Both the position numbers and the translations under genes were made by a program. DNA of 64,000 nt, from contig NC_133898.1 in NCBI RefSeq assembly GCF_964199755.1, forward strand, positions 33,359,985-33,423,984. The letters are read 5' to 3'. The notes beneath the pieces were generated by a model. The model ran no database searches. It saw nothing but the letters and a program-made list of their open reading frames with translations, and was not told the DNA's origin. Shown one piece after another: positions 22,129 through 35,400 of the stretch (its first letter is position 1; each line of letters opens with the position of its first letter). The stretch is from Larus michahellis (taxonomy: Eukaryota; Chordata; Aves; Charadriiformes; Laridae).

Positions 22129-23303
22129 CTTAACAAAAAGAAAAACAGCAGCGATTAGAAAATGACTTGTGGTCTTGATAATAGTGAGAAAATTATTAAG
22201 TATATGAAAGAAGATATACAAAGAGTGAGAATAAAGGCTGTTACACAACAGCTTCTTTATAGCAAAAAAAAATAATATATACATCATTTTTCAAAGGTTT
22301 GGAAAAACACAATTAAAAATTTTCCTACTTAGCCAAAGAAATTTTACCTTCAAAAATCAGGCAGTTATGGTATAACTCTTAGAAAACAGTGGAAGTAAAT
22401 AGTAGTCCTAATCCTTAACATGTGCTTGCCTTCCCCTGTGAAACTGTCTTATATTTCACAGAGACCTCTCTGTAACTAGTATGGTAATTTGCTATATCAT
22501 GGAGCCTTTTGAGTGGATTAAATAGAAAAGGAAAATTCTATCAGTCGGTGAAACATCAGAAAGGCATACCTAAACCACAGGCTTAAGAAAAGATTCATAA
22601 TATATTTCATAGGTCATATTAATTGCAACAAACTTCTCAAAGATGTAGCTGCTCCTGCTCCTTCTGGTTTACCTTTCAGCATTATTTTGACTTTTACAGT
22701 CTTTTCAAGACAAAGAGAGCACAGTGTATTACACAGCATTAGGTTCTTCAGAACCAGTGTGGCAAAGGTTTTCTTTAAGTAAATAATCCTTCTGAAGACA
22801 ATGACTGATGTGAGCGAGGCTGTTTCGTGGGCTATCCAGAACCAGTCACATGGAAGGTGGTGCAAAGTTACCAAATGTTGAAGTGACACCTCTGGAAAAG
22901 CCAGCAGTTGTGAGAACACCGTTCTTGAATGCCAGATGTGCCTGACACCCACGGCAGCAGTTTAAATTCAAGGCAAGCCATCATCTGCAATGATACTGAA
23001 TGCAATTATTTACAGCCTCAAAATGTTTCAGTCAACAATGATTTGTTAAGTAATTGTTGGTTTATTTCAATGTTTGCTTGTTGGTCTTTTTAATTTTATG
23101 CTGATACTGCCAGGAAACAGCCATCAAACTATTTATTTATTCTAAATATTGTCCCTGTGGATTTTTTTTTTTTTAATTATAAATCAATTAATACTGGAAT
23201 AGCAGTCATCAGGCTTCAACAGATGAGATACTTCATTCTATTGCACAGGACTGCAGAAATGTAGCGATCCCAACATGAAGTAGGCAACGGTTATTAAAAT
23301 TAC
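22129..23303 (-). other. THADA: THADA intron, 1,175 bp
   Basis: Donor GTAATT and acceptor TTAAG, phase 0. No repeat family or other gene was recognised in it. Confidence 0.85.
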
Positions 23304-23470
23304 CGTAGCTGAAGTCTCCGAGTCTTCTTTCAGATTGCTGTCTCCAAGCAGCCACTCCAGCAGGATCAGTACACCAGCACAGATCTCCCCCCACCGCTGG
23401 AGCTGCTCACACAGGACGCCAAACGCTAAATCCAAGGCCATCGGAGCATTCACTATCCTAAGTGCAAACT
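23304..23470 (-). CDS. THADA: THADA penultimate exon
   Basis: A 167-bp exon with acceptor TTTCCTCTCAACAG before AGTTTGC and donor ACG before GTAATT. It starts with the last two bases of a split Glu codon and ends on a full codon. It encodes FALRIVNAPMALDLAFGVL and a segment with LILLEWLLGD, amphipathic helices typical of a helical-repeat protein. The split codon joins exactly with the G left by the upstream exon 26 kb away, so no exon is missing between them. Confidence 0.88.
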
Positions 23471-26400
23471 CTGTTGAGAGGAAATATGTGTTACAACACA
23501 TAGCAAGACCACAAACATTTTCAAATAAAATCAGCACAAAAATTATTTCTTGAAAACAGATGCTGAATTTACACAAACACATTTAGATTGATGAATTATA
23601 CTGCAAATAAGTTAGATGAATGTTTACTTCGGCGTCACTTGGGGCCTTTTCTCAATTCCAAAATAATATATGAAGCAACTGAAAATGCTGATGCTTAATA
23701 TTTTTTCCTGCCCATGTACTAACATTCATTAATTTGGGTTTAAATACACAAAGATGTCTGTTAGAAAAGTCTCCAGAGGCAGTCCTGACACTATTACACG
23801 GTGACTGTTTTCACAAAACTGCAGCTGTGCATTAAATCCAATTTGATGATTCACTGGAACTCAAAAACTACAGCACATTTTATGTTTTTAAACATGAAAT
23901 AAAAATGGGATATAAAATGAATCACTGTTTGGTGTGCAATCTCTTTATATATAAGAAGATATGTATTCACACATATGTAAGAGAGATCAAGCATGTAAGA
24001 CAGGCTTAGAGAAGATGTTAAAGAAGGGAGAGGCAGACACTGTTTACAATGCCATCACAAAGATATATTTATACAGGTTTTGCTGCCATGCCAGGACCAT
24101 ACACAAAGCCATCATCCACTCCATATTTCTTCCCTAAACTTCCCAACTGCTCTCAGTTGGGCAGATGCTGTTTTAACTGTGTGGTTCCTAGAGTTGCCCT
24201 CAATAATGGAGTACATGAAAATGCCAGAAGCCCTGTTTGCAAGAGAACTCCAACAACTGCATTCACAGGAACAAGGCTCACCACTGGTAACATTAATGCA
24301 ATTTTTCTTTTTCTAATGGGGATGCAGGAAGAGGACTGGAGGAGGAAGACCAATGAACAAGCCCCTGTAAAATCCCTATTACTGTAGAACAGATTTTGAC
24401 AAAATTCATCCTTCTCCACAGTCACCAGCAAAAGAAAACTGTTCACTAAACGGTCTGTCTTCTAAGTAGTGATATCATAAGGACACGTCAATCTTGAAGG
24501 CTGTCCTTTGCGAGCAGAAACACAGCAGAGTCAGAATTATTTGGAAAAAATCAACACGGACATGCAAGGCAGATCTCACTTTTGTGACTGAGTGTATTTA
24601 AGTGTTTCTCACAAACCAAAACAATTATTGACATGCAAGAGGCACAGCAGCACAGCCGAGACCCGTCCTTCACCACCCACGTTCAGAGCTGCAGCATGGA
24701 CTTCTATTCTGTAACACCTCCCGAAGCCTCACGCCAGCTGCAGGTTTTCTAGAGTACATTGGCACAGCAGAGAAATGTACAGTAAAACACCGGGACTAGG
24801 GAAATGCGTGTGCCAACGAATAAAGAAGCACGGGAAACAGCTAAGAGCAAAACAGGCCAATGGAAAGATGGGTACATGGCATTTGACAGAGCAGGAAACG
24901 TACCAAGGACATCGGGGAGGATGAATTAGTATTTGAGACCACGAGAACAAAGGACCGCAATAAGGAAGGGAGTGAAGGAGAAAGAACAGATGGTCCCTTC
25001 TTTATCTTGGAGTTAGATGAGGCTAAATGGAAATCTCCTTGAACAAGCAACAGGAAGGCAGGCAGTCAATCTCTTGGTGACACTAATAATGTTACATACG
25101 CAGTTTGTCTCTGCTAGACAGTCAAATGAAATGTTCAAATCTGTTTTCTTCATGTCGGGACTTATCACCGTATCAGGACATCCCTCAGCTTTGTCTGTGA
25201 AGGAGAGCTTGCAGGGGTGCAGTGCGATATTCCCACACCACTTCTTTTAGGTATTGGGGGGTTTAGGTATTGTTTTTGCTGACATTTCTTTCTAGGACTC
25301 GCCTTTTTTTTTTTTTCTTTCAAGAAAAAAAACCTTGTTTTCTCTGTTGCTGTGCCCTACTTGGTAACAGTCTGATACTTCAAAGAATGGTTACAATGGT
25401 TGTCCTCTCGTGTTTTGATTTGCTTAGGCTCAGGTAGAAAACAGAGTTTCACTCAAGTGCCAAAGGGACCTTCTCTCCTCAGAAATACTGGCAATCCTCA
25501 GAGCTGGAAGAACAGAAATGAAGACAGAGCACAGAGTTCTGAGCCTGAAACATCCCAGCTACAAATGCTTACAAAACGCAACATTTTAAACCCAGCTCTT
25601 GTGAATTCTGATGATCCTTTGGAGTTTTACGGACAATTATGATTATCAATATTTATGTAACATCTCTTACTTCTGTCACTTTATTTGTATTTGAATATTT
25701 AGCAAATTAAGTGATGCTGGGAGCTAAAACCCAAACATGGTATTTCCCACTGCTGTCTTCCTGAAGTCAGCTGTTGCTTCAGAGAACTGATTATAGCTAC
25801 AGCTGCAGATATTTAAAATACCTGCCATTTTCTGGAGCCTTTCTTCCCTTTTAAGATTTAGACTCCTTAAGTATAAATATGGTGATGCGCTCTCTGTGAA
25901 TGAGAACACCGGACTACTGAGAAATGCACCAAAGCATGTATTGGGGCCTCTAATTCTCTTATTACACGAACATGCTCAAAACTGCTAAGAGGTGGCAAAA
26001 CAAGTAACACTGAGGTACTGCTTAGACTGAACTTGCTTGCTAGCAGTTTTTCAACAGTGTGACACAGAAGAAAAGTCAGTTTTGTGGTCATGTAGCACAG
26101 CAATCTTATAGGGAATCCTTGTGTCGCAACAAAGGAAATGGCAAGATTTTTTTTTCTTTCCCCACAGAAAAGAAGCAAAAGAAGTTACCAGAAAAACATG
26201 TAAGGCAGGTCTAACACACTGGAAAAACGTGAAGACCTTGAACACAGTACTGACTCAAAAGCTGCCGACCACCCTTCTGTGAACTGCAGACACCGTTTAA
26301 CTGATCAACCAAACTCATGCATCAGTTCTGATGCTGAGACCAGGAAAAAACAAAGCAACATCACTTTGATAATGCTGAAACTTAGGCTTCAAAAATTTGT

Positions 26401-29400
26401 GTAAGAGCCTGCCTACCTTGGGTTTTGTGCTAGAGAAGCTAGCACAGCCACCTCCTGGTACTTGAGGTGTTGACACAGATTGAACAACAGATCATACTCT
26501 AGTAGATGAAGAATTTTCGCTTCCACCTGCCCATCCCATCCCATCCCTCTAATGCACAGCATCAGGAATAGCTCCATGGTTTCTGAATCACTTCCTCAGC
26601 TGCCATTACTTAGAGAGCGCACTGATATTAACTGACTTTGATACCAGTTCACACAAATTTGATGCTAGAATAGTTCAAGATCAGATTTGGGCAATGCCAT
26701 TGCCACAGGGACAGCAAAGAGATAGAACATGTATCCAAAAAAGGTGTATCAACTCCCTAAGCCTGGAGTGCTGAAGTAATACAGATAAATAAGAGCAAGC
26801 AAAGTTACATACATACCCACAATTTGATAAAAAATGCTTTCAGAGGGGGAATGTTCAATTGCCTTAATGATCCCCAGCTCTAAAAGTAACAGCAATGGAT
26901 GCTATAAGCATGTATAGAATCTTTTAAGATACCAACAAAAGGTTACGTCTTCTAAAAATAAACGTATGTGTCTTCACTGACATATTAACTGTTTACAAAA
27001 ACTGCTCCTCACATCATCATTTGCCTGCAAAACAGGGCTAATTCTCAAGAAGCCACACATTACACATGATGCTGTGTTCATGACTCACACTATGACTTCA
27101 GAAAGTGGTCTGAGCAAGCCTGAAGTTCACCAGGGGCAAAAAAGGGCAGGTGGCTCTCCTCTCCCTGCAGTCCCCTTGGGCCAACGGGCTCCTGATGCTT
27201 ACCTCCAGCCAGCTCAGGTACTCTGCTGATCACCTGGTAAATTAACGCTCAGGATAGCAGAATATGAATTTGGCACGCAAGTCGGCGCGTGGGTTCTTCC
27301 GCTGGGCTGGCAGCTTAGCTGGTTACCCTGCAGTCAGCACTGGTACAGCTGGGAGCCGGGGAAGGGAAGATCACAGGGCAGTTGGGGGGGGAGGAAAGAG
27401 GCCAAAGGCAGAGCGAGACCTTCCCGTTCAGCAAGCTCGTAGTTCAGGTCAGCCACAATCCAAAACTTCCCCATCAGAGTCATGTAAACAAAACACTAAC
27501 AGGGATGATTCAAATGACTGACTATTAATAGCCTTTCATAATGCAAGTAACTATTTAAAGTAACTGAATAAAAAATTTCAAATGACAGATTTCTAGAAAC
27601 CATTCACATCTGATTACTGGCACAGGAACTAAACCAGCAGAAATCGAACCTGAAGACGTAGCGCTTACAGAACACTTACAATACAGTAGTGGTCCTACCC
27701 ACAGTTCTACAAACTACCAAAACTGTGTTCAACTTATCAGTGTTTAAAATTCTAAAACACGTATATGTTCCAACATGCAAAAACATCACGACCAAGATAA
27801 GCATCTTACTACATAAGCCACTACAGGGGCTGAAATACAAAAATTTCTCTGTGCCTTAAACAAGTAGTTACAAGCAGAAGAATTAATACTACTCCTTGAA
27901 ATGAAAAACAAAAGATAAGAATCAGGTACTACATGCTTTTTTCATTTTGAGGAATTGAATTTTCATAAAGGGAAAGGGGTTAAGTACTGCAGTGTTTTAG
28001 TCTTTGTGAATCCACCCACATAAAAATTAGACCTCCCACATACACATTCATATACTCCAAAAGCTTTGATCATGCCAGATGTAAATATTTCTTCTAGTAG
28101 CCTATTAAGCGTCCTCCAACTATACAATTGTTCTCTGTTAAAGCCTTGGTGATATTATGGGGAACTGAAAGGATGTATTAAGAGCGCATACACAAATTTT
28201 AAGGACAACCATGATAAAATATAGGCAAAATAAAAAAGCAGAACATATTCCTTGCTTAACAAAGCATTTTGTAATTGGTTTTATACTGGAAATGGTTAAC
28301 TAAAGGCAATTTTAGATCAAAGCGTAATGCAATTTTTGTAAACGTATACTGTGTTCAGAACAAACATAAAGAGAAGTAAAACTGAGAGAAGCTCAGTGCA
28401 ACGGTCCTGAGAGAAAGCCTCACAAAAGAACGGTGTACTAACAGCAAGGATGTTTTCAAGGAAAACATACAGGATAGGTTCTCCAACTGAAATTACAGAA
28501 AGTATTTTAGGTAGACCAGGTATACTCTAAATTGGTAACGTATTTTTTACTTTTTTTGCACAAAGTGATGCCTACCTAGGTATAAAAATGACTACATCAC
28601 TACCAATACAGTACCTCCTAACACCCTGGTAAAATAATGTGGTATGCTTGCTTCAGAGAGAAGCATGGACATTGAATTCAACAAAGCCCACACTGAATGA
28701 CTGCTTGACAAAACTGGAGTTTATCTCAGGTTTTCTGATACATCACCATAACAAGATGTTGAATATCAAGCAAGAGATCAGGTTCCGACCCAAATGGCAG
28801 ATTCAGCATCACAGTCACCAATACCTGCAATATTAGATTTGCAAGTGGAAAATTTCACCTATTGCATCGCCAATTCCTTTTTGTTGCATTGAAGGTTTTA
28901 TTCTTTTTGGTGTTAAGTAATAATCAAGTTTGCCCCTAATCTCGACATATCAAGTATAAGAGAACTGAGTGCAGCATTGCTGCAGAGATAATTTTTACTT
29001 AAAATACTGTGTTTATGTACGCACAGGCTTCACAAAACTTAAAAAGCCTTCAAATTTAAAGATTAAAAGTTTCCCACTGGCCTAACCCAAGAGTTAAATA
29101 AGCTGGTAAATAAAGTGAGGTTAGAAACCAAATTTCTTACATTGAAATAACCTGCTTATATGTTCTACTTTGAGCTAGACGGGAATTGTGCAACTCTGGA
29201 GCAAGGCAACACTCAGGTGTCTTGCCACCAGAAAAACATCAAGAGAGAAGAAAAGCAGTAGCCGTGGAAAGAAAGTAAAGGGGTGCTTATATCCACCCGG
29301 TCTCCACAAATAATGTTGAAGTGCTACTATCCTTCTAGGCACTAAGATTAAGAGAGGACAACTGAGAAGTAAAACTAACAAAAAACCAAGAAAACGCAGA

Positions 29401-32400
29401 AATGGTAACTCTTGTGTCCAGATAGCTGGCAGATGGCTCTCAAAAGGGTGCTTGTTCATTGCACTGTGTCAGTTTAAGTTACAAACATCAAACTTTCCAC
29501 TTTTTAAAATGACCATTTCTGTAAAATCTAATATATAAGCAGATTCCTTTTTATAGTGTTTCATAAAATCAAAGGCGATTAGATCATTTCTATCCTCTCG
29601 AGAAATATCATTCCTTAGATGACGTACAACTACTTCATCTGTTTTCCATCTTCCCGCCTGAGCCTGTTTTATAGCCGTGCTTTTTCAGGATGACTTTAAA
29701 AAGAGGCCCTTCCTGACATCATGCAACACGATGTCAAAACACAACACTATTACAAAGCAAACTAATCAAAACTAATTTCTTAATAGTTGCAGACTCCGAG
29801 TAGAGTGGCGGGAACGCGTCTCTCAGCTTTGACTTTGATTATAAACAGATCTGAGTTAATAACATGTCTGATTATGACGGAAACTTACAGCTCAGGACCG
29901 AGCAGAAAATTAAAGTTCCTTCTTGAACAAAAAAGCACACACATATTTATCATCTTTTCAAACCCTTTTTTGGAATGTGAACAAAACAATATTTTTCAAC
30001 TCAGTAACTTGATTTCCCCCTTCCCTCCCCCCCCATTTTAAATATATATGTGCATACATAAGCTTTTCCCATGCAAGCCTTGCCTCCTGTACTCAAAGGG
30101 TTTTATTACAAAACAACCACAGCTCACAGATCTGTCAGAGGAAATGAGCATTTGGACTTTACCACTTGCATTACCGCTTCTGCAGAACCTCCCCCCCCAA
30201 AGCCATGTTCTAATTTAAACAACAGAAAAACAATACCCCCTGCACAAACCCACAGAACGCATGCTTTTCCTTTTGAAAAGGTAAAAAATAATACTATTCA
30301 GCTAATTGTTTAAAACACTGCCAATGAGAATGGATGTTTTTTAACTCAAATTATGTATTTTTTTGGGAAATAAAAGGATATATACCCACAGTTTCAAATT
30401 AGTATCACCAGAACTAAATATACGACTGAAGACTCTTGTTATTGGCATGTTCCAACTCAGGAACTTTTTGCTTAGCATTGATGAAGATTACTGAATGTGA
30501 ATGAGGTGTGTGTTACAGCTGTGCTGTAGGAACACAGGAGACCAATTTATCTTTAACATAGCTGGGATTTTAGAATAATATGTGCAGAATGGTGGTGAAG
30601 GGTTTGTTATTTAAGGGATAAAGGAATAAGGAAAGGGAGGGTCATCAATACAGAAGACTGTACACCCAAGTCTTCTCCACACCGTAGCTGAAAACCAATA
30701 TAATCTGGAGTGAACATGCAAATAAGTAAAAGCTATTTTTAAAGCAGTAATAGAAAGGCAAGCTCTCCTTCATTGCTATGGAGTCAAAGCCACGACCATC
30801 ACAGCTTGCATAAGGAGCCTATCAAGATCTGTAAGCTGCTGTCCTGTTTACTCACTTGCAATTAAAACGCTGATAAGAAAAAATCCATTTAATAGATTAT
30901 TCACATGAACACTCCATTTAACATTTACCGCTTTCAGACTCCAGCGCTGAGCACATACAATTATTTTTCATGTATTCTTACTTAATTTTCAAGAGCGTAA
31001 CTACTCATAACCTTTACATAACGGTGCCACTGTATAATTAATAGAGCTACATGAAGCACTGCCAGTAAATAATCAGTAGCCAGTCTTTGATGGATGAGCT
31101 GATTCTAATTCAGTCCATTCACTTTCAGCTTTAATTAGTGGCATTGTATTCTACAAAGCAAACGGTTCCTTCATCCATGTGATGATCCAACGTTGTATAA
31201 GTGCACTGAGAACAACTTGTAAGGTGTTGAAATAAATTTGGAAATACAAAGCAAAACGCCACAGTGACTGCACATTCTTATATAATGTAATTCTTTAAAA
31301 AGACATAAGTAATATTAAGTTCCCACTGCAAAAGCCACTGACTTTAACAAGTACCATACCATACACACCAATAAATCTTGTCGAGACAATTACGAGATTC
31401 AATGCATTAGTGATCTGAATTACTAGGTGCATGTTGGTGGAATTTTCTGCAAGACACAAATACAGGTATAAAAATGCTATGTATTTCTACATGAGTATTG
31501 ATGCAACACTGTACTTAAATTTTCTGGTACTACAACCCTTGTTCTAGGTGCCTGCTTGTCACAGCTGGTGACAACTGCTAAGCAAACTCTTCACTTTTGT
31601 ATTACTGGAATTCAGAGTCATTTTAGATTACTGGAAGATCATCTAATAAACATGCAAAAATTTGAACTACTCAAGACCACTTAGGTTACAATGTGCTTTG
31701 ATCTTGTTCTACCTTTTCTCCCGAGTGACAGTTGACATCAGTATGACTTAGCCTTTATCCTGCTTTAAAGGGTGGGACAATGCAGAGCTGCAGATTCTTG
31801 CAAACTGTGGCTATTAAGAATGTCAGAGTAGAGAAGATACTTGCTAACTTACTACATCTGATCCAGGTGTACGTACAACTTACTGAGTGCAGGTGTTTTT
31901 GAGCAGAATAGCAAAAAGCAACTCGGGAATCTCAGCAACTCAGTTGTCATATCTGTTCTGATACCTTACAATGAAACAGTATGGGGAGAGACTGTTTTCA
32001 AGATGATTTGTATGTAATTTTGATCTTTGTTTCATATTACTTATTAAAAAAGGGTGACATTCGAAATGAAGTGACTATAAAATTGTTCTTATGGAAAGCG
32101 GCATAAATCTTCTGTATAATAATTTATGACAAAAAGGTTCATGACATATTCTCCGCTTCTTTATTGGTCAATTTTCTAAACCCATCTTCCTCAGCATGTA
32201 AGAGCACATACTTAAAGAGCAAAACCGGACAGAAGGTGTTCACTACACAAACACTTGATGAAAAAAAAACCCACACTAACACTTACATCAAAAGCTTCCA
32301 ATATTGTCCAGATAGAAAACATCTGAATAAAACAAAGAGATGAAACTTGTGTGTAAAGAACGGCTCACATTCTTTTTATCTGTTTGCTGACATACACGTA

Positions 32401-35400
32401 CATAGATACACAATGCCATAAAAATACCATTAAGTTTGCAAACACACCGTAATGTTAGAAACTACCAGGACCGCAAAACATTCACATAAATGACTGGGTG
32501 GATGTTCTTCCTTTTTTTCTTTCCCTGTCAGGATCCAAATGCCTTCCGATGCCTGCTGCAAGCTGCTTTTGATGCTGTACACAGTTTTCTGATATTCCAA
32601 TGAAAAATGTCAGCCTGCCTCTCAAGCTGTGGTCTAGACAGGCAGGTGCTGCCAGGGACCACCTATTCACCAATTCAGTGACTACAAATCACTTAGGGGC
32701 AGTCCTCCTGCAGGTGTCTGACAGGTACAAGTAAGCACAGCCGCACGTATCAATCCTGAACCGAAAACACCTATCTCAGAACAATTTTTCAAGAGCGTTT
32801 TCAGTCCATAAGCGAACCATTTGCTCTTCACAATGGGAAGACGACGCACAAACGATTTCACTTGAGAGCGAGCTTTCAAAAATACTCTAAAATGAGATGA
32901 AGCATACATAGTTCTCATTCCTTTACTATCACAAATTCTAGTCAACATAAAGGCTTGCCAATCCTCGTCACCTTAGTGTGGCTGAGGCATTTCTACTATC
33001 AGGACATGACGTTTTTTCCCAATATGGTGTTCACATTTCACCGTAAAGCCAGAAACTCACCTCCTTCTTCTTTCACACAGCTCTTGCCTCCTAGATGATT
33101 TCTGGATTTTACAGCTTCAGTGACCCCAGCCATTCCCCTTAATATGAGCAGGTCCACACCTCTTTAGAAATGCTCTGGCTTATTTATCTCTCTTAGTGAA
33201 ATACCTGAGGCTCTGGCACTTCCATCCAAATGTCATCTAAATGCCTAACAGCTGGGTCGAGACTTGCTAGGAAAATTCTAGCTGTCATCAGGGCATCCTC
33301 CAGCAGGGTCCAGGTGACTTGGATGGTATCTCTCTATCCCTGACATCTGTTGGGTGGCTACTTGCAACTTCATCTGCATCTTCATCAGACACAACACCAT
33401 TTTGGAGGCCTTGACATGCTCAGCTGGATCAGTAAATCCTAATATGGTTTATATTAATTACTGAGGCCTTCTTCCAAATAAATTTACGGGAGGAGTAGAA
33501 GCTGCTTTGTCTTGCACACAACGTGAATATATATATACACAGACTCTTACTGATAGGTATTATTCAATCAGTAATCAGAGTTCTTCAATGGGAAGTCTGA
33601 CATAGATACCAATATACTTGTCTCATACAGATTTTACATTTGTCTTTTCCATTTCCTTCAAAGTCCTTTGAGGGATTGGTTTGTGTCTTTTTAACTGAGA
33701 AAGAACTGAGAGAGTGCTGTGAGTGCTCTCCCCAGTATACTGATGTGCTGAATATAAACGGTCTTTGCACAAGATACCACAAGAGCGAAAACATCTGTGT
33801 CTCATTTATTAATGCAGACATGAACTATGCAACACCAGTCGCATTTAATACACAGCTTTGAACCCTTCTTATTCCAAATATTCCAAAATATTCTAAACGG
33901 GAAAGGAAGACAGAATGGCTACGTAACCTATGACTCTGTCATTCATAATATGGAGCACTTCACAAATCACCTGTATTTATAGGATGTCCACAGAAAGAAG
34001 AAATGGCACTATCTATTCTGCAGGCAGAGTAGACAGCCATGAAGATTAAAAAGTCTTGACTGATTTTAGATGGCTGATCTCAGGCATTACGACCTGTTTC
34101 ACTGAGTAGTCAGCAGCCCATAATGCTTTAATGTCCAAAATGCATTTCCCTCTGGCTTCAGCTGTATGTGCTCTGAATGCCTGCAAATCATGCCTCCAAG
34201 GTATCTAGCTTAGCACTCAGCAAACTAGTGACCTCCTTTCCAAACTCTGGTTGGAGTGACTTGCTTACCTGCACAAAACAGCTTTCTGGGAGGGGCAGGG
34301 ATTCTATAGAACGCAATCAAAAGAGCAACACTAAATGGCTTTGGCATGTCCCTTCTTGTGATCCTCGTCTTACTCACTATCACTTTCAATTTTGCAACTG
34401 AGGCAGTACTGTTGGAGTTGATAGTTTCCTATACTGTACATTCCCAATTCATCATCAGAGAAAATCTGTCTTCTCTCCTGAATTCTAAAAGAACTTACGT
34501 AAAAAAAACCCAAACAGTGCTAAGAGTAGTTAATCCGTGCTTCTCAATACATGCTGCATAACAAGGTTGAATTCAAGTTGCATTTCCTAACTTTTGGATA
34601 CTTGGCCTTCCAATCTTACATTCCAATTGACTATTCTTAATGTGGGAAATGGGTGGAGGGGGAAGATGGCAATACATATTGTAATTTTCCAAGTTCCAAA
34701 AAAGGAAAAAGAAATCTATACCTTACCCAAATAACATGACATTATATTGAAGCTCATGAGTCAGAGAAACAGCGGAGCCACAAGGCTGACCACTCAGGCA
34801 TCAGCCGCTTGAAACTAACTGGATAATAGGAAACGGTAACATCACTGGAGATGGGCGGTATACCAATAGCACTGCTCCCGTGTCATCTACCTATCCCCAG
34901 CCACCAGACCCTGCAGTATCTCTACACAGGTCTAATTATCTTGATGATTTAAGCCCTGGGTTTAATGCTCAGCCTCTTAACTGCCTCCAGTTATACTGTG
35001 TCCCAAACTGCAGGAAACTGTTCCCCTTTTACCTCTTTTGTCCGTCCTGCTTCTTCCCTACGTTCTTCCTGCTTTGGAGTCAGTTCAGTCTCCTTCTTGC
35101 CATGACTTTCACCAAAGATCTTTCTCCTCCCTTTATGCTTTCCTCTTACATTGGCAAGAGTGAGTCTCCTCCCCTAACCGGACTGAGCGTCACCTCTTGT
35201 TCTCTTATTCTCATCGGTTCAGCTTGACTCTTTCAGCAGTCATCTGTTTTTTTCCAATTTACCTTTTTCCCCTTCTCTAACAAGAAGCAATGGCTCATTC
35301 CTCTCTACTTTGCTGACCGCTCACAGGTATTATTGAAATCCAGGAGCTTTCATTCCAAGTGCCTAAACACAGCCTGGCCCAGAGCTGCCCACAGCCACAG

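Noticed and set aside
34880-35227. 115-codon plus-strand frame with hydrophobic stretches
   Set aside because: The region is pyrimidine-rich (many TTC, CTT, CCT), which gives Phe/Leu/Ser/Pro text and few stops. No signal for a real gene.
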